This document shows, piece after piece, positions 60,832-64,000 of a stretch of DNA of 64,000 nucleotides. The notes beneath the pieces are model-generated. The model saw nothing but the letters and a program-made list of their open reading frames with translations, made no database searches and was not told the DNA's origin. Source of the stretch: Alphaproteobacteria bacterium (GTDB taxonomy: Bacteria > Pseudomonadota > Alphaproteobacteria > Micropepsales > Micropepsaceae). Position 1 is the first letter of the stretch. Every line of letters begins with the position of its first letter. The position numbers and the translations under genes are program-made. Location of the stretch: positions 620,001-684,000 of the forward strand of contig WGMH01000003.1 of NCBI GenBank assembly GCA_016125165.1, read 5' to 3'.

Positions 60832-62244
60832 ATGCCCCCAGCCACCGCCATCCAGCCAGTGATCCTGTCGGGCGGCGTGGGTTCCCGGCTGTGGCCGCTG
60901 TCGCGCAGCACTATGCCCAAGCAGTTCATGGCATTGGCCGGGGGCCGCACCATGATCCAGGAAACGGCGCAACGCGTGACAGGCCACCAGCCCCCGATGG
61001 TGGTGTGCAACGCCGAGCAGCGCTTTCTGGTGGCCGAGCAGCTTCGCGCGGCAGGGCTTGCCAACGCCGGTATCGTTCTGGAACCGGCGGCACGGGGAAC
61101 GGCCCCTGCCGTGGCCGTCGCTGCGCTCCGCTGCGCACCGGACGCCCTGCTCTTCATCATGCCCGCCGATCATTACGTGCGGAAACCCGAAGCGCTGGCG
61201 GCGGCGGTCAAGGCCGCGGCGCCCGCCGCCGCGGACGGCATCCTTGTCACCTTCGGCATCATGCCCGAGGGACCGGAGACAGGTTACGGCTATGTCTGTC
61301 AGGGCCAGCCCATCGAAGGCCGCCCCGGTTGCTATGCGGTGGAACATTTCAAGGAAAAGCCCGACCGCGCCACCGCCGAAGCCTATATCGCCGAGGGTTG
61401 CTACCACTGGAACAGCGGGATGTTTCTGGTGCAGGCAAAGACCTATCTCGACGAACTTGAGCGTCTTGAACCGCAGATGCTCGCGGCCTGCCGCGACGCC
61501 GTTGCAAAGGGCCGCAGCGAGGGTGATTTCTATTTCCTCGACAAGGAAGCGTTCGCCCACGCACGCGCGGATTCCATCGACTATGCCGTGATGGAACGCG
61601 CACGGCGCGTGGCCGTCGTGCCGGTCGATTTGGGCTGGAGCGACATTGGCTCGTGGTCCGCCATGTGGGGGCTTGGCGAGAAGGACGAAGACCAGAATGT
61701 GCGCTTGGGCGATACGATCGCCATCGGCGTGCACAACGCACTTTTGCGCAGCCATGGGCCGCTGGTGGCCGCGGTGGGCGTGGATGATCTGGTTGTGGTG
61801 GCGACGCCGGATGCGGTGCTCGTCACCAACCGCGACAACGCGCAGGACGTGAAAAAGATCGTCGAAGAACTGGAGCGGGACGGGCGGTCGCTGACCCGCG
61901 AACATCGCAAGGTGGAGCGGCCCTGGGGCTCCTATGAAACGGTGGCGCGCGGCGCAGGATTCCAGGTCAAGGAAATCATCGTGAGGCCGGGCGGCAGGCT
62001 CTCCCTGCAGATGCATCACAAGCGGGCCGAACACTGGACCGTTGTGGCCGGCACCGCCAAGGTTACCCGCAATGCAGAGACCTTCACACTGAACGAAAAC
62101 GAATCGACTTTCATTCCGCTGGGTGCCAAACACCGGCTTGAGAATGAAGGGACCGTTCCGCTGCATCTCATCGAGGTTCAGTACGGCTCTTATCTTGGCG
62201 AGGACGACATCGTGCGCTTCGCCGACAGCTACGGCAGAATCTGA
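60832..62244 (+). CDS. manC: Mannose-1-phosphate guanylyltransferase / mannose-6-phosphate isomerase
   Basis: QPVILSGGVGSRLWPLSRSTMPKQFMAL; C-terminal PWGSYETVARGAGFQVKEIIVRPGGRLSLQMHHKRAEHWTVVAGTA. Confidence 0.96.
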   Translation: MPPATAIQPVILSGGVGSRLWPLSRSTMPKQFMALAGGRTMIQETAQRVTGHQPPMVVCNAEQRFLVAEQLRAAGLANAGIVLEPAARGTAPAVAVAALRCAPDALLFIMPADHYVRKPEALAAAVKAAAPAAADGILVTFGIMPEGPETGYGYVCQGQPIEGRPGCYAVEHFKEKPDRATAEAYIAEGCYHWNSGMFLVQAKTYLDELERLEPQMLAACRDAVAKGRSEGDFYFLDKEAFAHARADSIDYAVMERARRVAVVPVDLGWSDIGSWSAMWGLGEKDEDQNVRLGDTIAIGVHNALLRSHGPLVAAVGVDDLVVVATPDAVLVTNRDNAQDVKKIVEELERDGRSLTREHRKVERPWGSYETVARGAGFQVKEIIVRPGGRLSLQMHHKRAEHWTVVAGTAKVTRNAETFTLNENESTFIPLGAKHRLENEGTVPLHLIEVQYGSYLGEDDIVRFADSYGRI

Positions 62245-62266
62245 CGCTTACTTGCAAGGGTGATCC

Positions 62267-63586
62267 ATGCGCGTTGCCATGATCGGTACGGGATATGTGG
62301 GCCTCGTATCAGGTGCCTGCCTTTCGGAGTTCGGGCATACCGTCGTTTGCATCGACAAAGATGACTCCAAGATCGCCGCGCTGGAAGCCGGACAGATTCC
62401 GATCTTTGAACCTGGCCTCGACGAAGTGGTGAAGACCAATGTCGCTGCCAAACGCCTTTCGTTTTCGCGTGATCTGAAACCGCATGTGCAGAATTGCGAT
62501 GCCGTGTTCATTGCGGTGGGAACGCCCAGCCGCCGTGGCGACGGCCACGCCGACCTGAGCTATGTGTTCAGCGCCGCCGAGGAAGTGGCCGCCGCGCTCG
62601 ACGACAGCTACACCGTGGTCGTGACCAAATCGACCGTGCCGGTGGGCACGGGCCGCAAGGTGGAAGACATCATCCGCAAGGTTCGGCCCGGCGCGCAATT
62701 CGACGTGGCGTCCAATCCGGAATTCCTGCGCGAGGGATCTGCCATTGAAGATTTCCGCAGACCGGATCGCGTGGTCGTGGGCTGCGACAGCGAGCGCGCA
62801 CGCGAGGTGATGCGCGAACTTTATCGTCCGCTCTACCTGAACGAGACGCCGCTGGTGTTCACCTCGCGCGAAACCTCAGAATTGATCAAATATGCCTCAA
62901 ACGCCTTTCTCGCCACCAAGATCGCTTTCATCAATGAGATGGCGGATCTGTGTGAGAAGGTTGGCGCCGACGTGCAGGACGTTGCGCGCGGTATCGGGCT
63001 CGACAAGCGCATCGGATCAAAGTTCCTGAATGCCGGACCGGGCTATGGCGGCTCCTGCTTCCCGAAGGATACGCTGGCGCTCCTGAAAACCTCCGAAGAG
63101 GCCGGTGCGCGCACCCGCATTGTGGGCGCGGTGGTGGAATCGAACGCCGAGCGCAAACTGGCGATGGCGCGCAAGATCGAGGAAGCCTTTGGCGGCGATC
63201 TGAAGGGCAAGACCGTGGCGGTGCTGGGCCTGACCTTCAAACCCAATACCGACGACATGCGCGACGCACCGAGCCTTGTGATCGTTCCCTATCTGCAGGA
63301 GCGCGGGGCAATGGTTCGCGCCTATGACCCCGAAGGCATGCACGAGGCCGCAAAGCACCTGAGCGGACTTGCATTCTGTGCCGACGCCTATGAGGCTCTC
63401 CAGGGCGCAGATGGCGTCGTCATTCTCACAGAATGGAATGAATTCCGGGCGCTGGATCTGGGGCGCGTGCACAAGGCGCTGAAGACCCCCCTGATGATCG
63501 ATTTGCGAAACATCTACCGCCCGGCACAGATGGGGGCAGCGGGCTTCCGTTATGTGGGTGTGGGACGCCCACCGCACGCGGCTTGA
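62267..63586 (+). CDS. ugd: UDP-glucose 6-dehydrogenase
   Basis: MRVAMIGTGYVGLVSGACLSEFGHTVVCIDKD; GPGYGGSCFPKDTLALL. Confidence 0.97.
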   Translation: MRVAMIGTGYVGLVSGACLSEFGHTVVCIDKDDSKIAALEAGQIPIFEPGLDEVVKTNVAAKRLSFSRDLKPHVQNCDAVFIAVGTPSRRGDGHADLSYVFSAAEEVAAALDDSYTVVVTKSTVPVGTGRKVEDIIRKVRPGAQFDVASNPEFLREGSAIEDFRRPDRVVVGCDSERAREVMRELYRPLYLNETPLVFTSRETSELIKYASNAFLATKIAFINEMADLCEKVGADVQDVARGIGLDKRIGSKFLNAGPGYGGSCFPKDTLALLKTSEEAGARTRIVGAVVESNAERKLAMARKIEEAFGGDLKGKTVAVLGLTFKPNTDDMRDAPSLVIVPYLQERGAMVRAYDPEGMHEAAKHLSGLAFCADAYEALQGADGVVILTEWNEFRALDLGRVHKALKTPLMIDLRNIYRPAQMGAAGFRYVGVGRPPHAA

Positions 63587-63622
63587 TCAAGCACTGGCAT
63601 TGAGCAAACAACGAAAATGAAA

Positions 63623-63644
63623 GAGGCACCCGGGAAGGTGCCTC
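63623..63644 (-). terminator. Rho-independent-like terminator
   Basis: GAGGCACC-cgggaa-GGTGCCTC followed on the minus strand by TTTCATTTTCG; downstream of 63669 gene. Confidence 0.65.
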
Positions 63645-63668
63645 CCGATTTCACACAGTAACGACGCG

Positions 63669-63935
63669 TCAGGGCGTGTTGGTTCCGGTCGCTTGATGAC
63701 TATTGTTGTTATTAATCGCCAGGGGAATCGCAATTGCAGCCGCAACGATGCCGCCGATTACGTACGGGTTGGTAAGGAATCGGCCTAGCATCATGCCCTG
63801 AGCCTGCTGAACGCCGGCCGCGCCGCCCGGGGCCAGGTCATCATTTTTTATTGCCGCCGAATCGGCGAGTGCCGCCGTCGCGCTGCCGACCAACATGATG
63901 GCCGCAATGGTAGCGGTACCAATCTTGCGAAGCAT
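63669..63935 (-). CDS. Small exported hypothetical protein
   Basis: Signal peptide MLRKIGTATIAAIMLVGSATAALA and a C-terminal hydrophobic segment. Confidence 0.6.
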   Translation of the reverse strand: MLRKIGTATIAAIMLVGSATAALADSAAIKNDDLAPGGAAGVQQAQGMMLGRFLTNPYVIGGIVAAAIAIPLAINNNNSHQATGTNTP

Positions 63936-64000
63936 GGAATTTACCCCCGAATATCTAATGCTCTGACTGCGTAACGGGAGATACGCGCCGAGGTCAATCG

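Noticed and set aside
60748-62166. 472-aa - strand ORF
   Set aside because: Antisense to manC, shadow frame

Overview
High-GC chromosomal window that looks alphaproteobacterial (from gene content, cobalamin riboswitch, sdhE-mfd/recG neighbourhood and CtrA-like box; taxonomy is inference). About 52 protein-coding genes are supported, plus tRNA-His(GTG), tRNA-Arg(CCT) and a cobalamin riboswitch. Main blocks: an AsmA-family protein; a TetR regulator with nitronate monooxygenase; an Opp-type peptide ABC system with two tandem solute-binding proteins; PPK2 and acyl-CoA dehydrogenase; two tandem aspartyl-protease/PDZ paralogues; BtuF-riboswitch-BtuCD; a GbsR/MarR regulator with a DUF4166 protein; a GNAT/DUF1778 (TacTA-like) toxin-antitoxin pair; mfd/sdhE/recG; lipid and amine catabolism genes; pseBC; cysD/cysNC; and sugar-nucleotide genes (galU, galE, manC, ugd). 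No phage, transposase or CRISPR array was seen. No clearly new multi-gene system could be proven. Most worth a second look: an orphan ExbD/TolR-like lipoprotein, a small protein with a 5-residue hydrophobic repeat, single-chain double-DTG protease-PDZ paralogues, a perfect CtrA-type box upstream of pseB, operator-like palindromes overlapping regulator start codons (a 54-bp TetR one and a 22-bp GbsR one), and two copies of a double-hairpin GTCAT-bounded intergenic element. Most CDS coordinates follow the supplied ORF track, with starts moved where a better start was visible.
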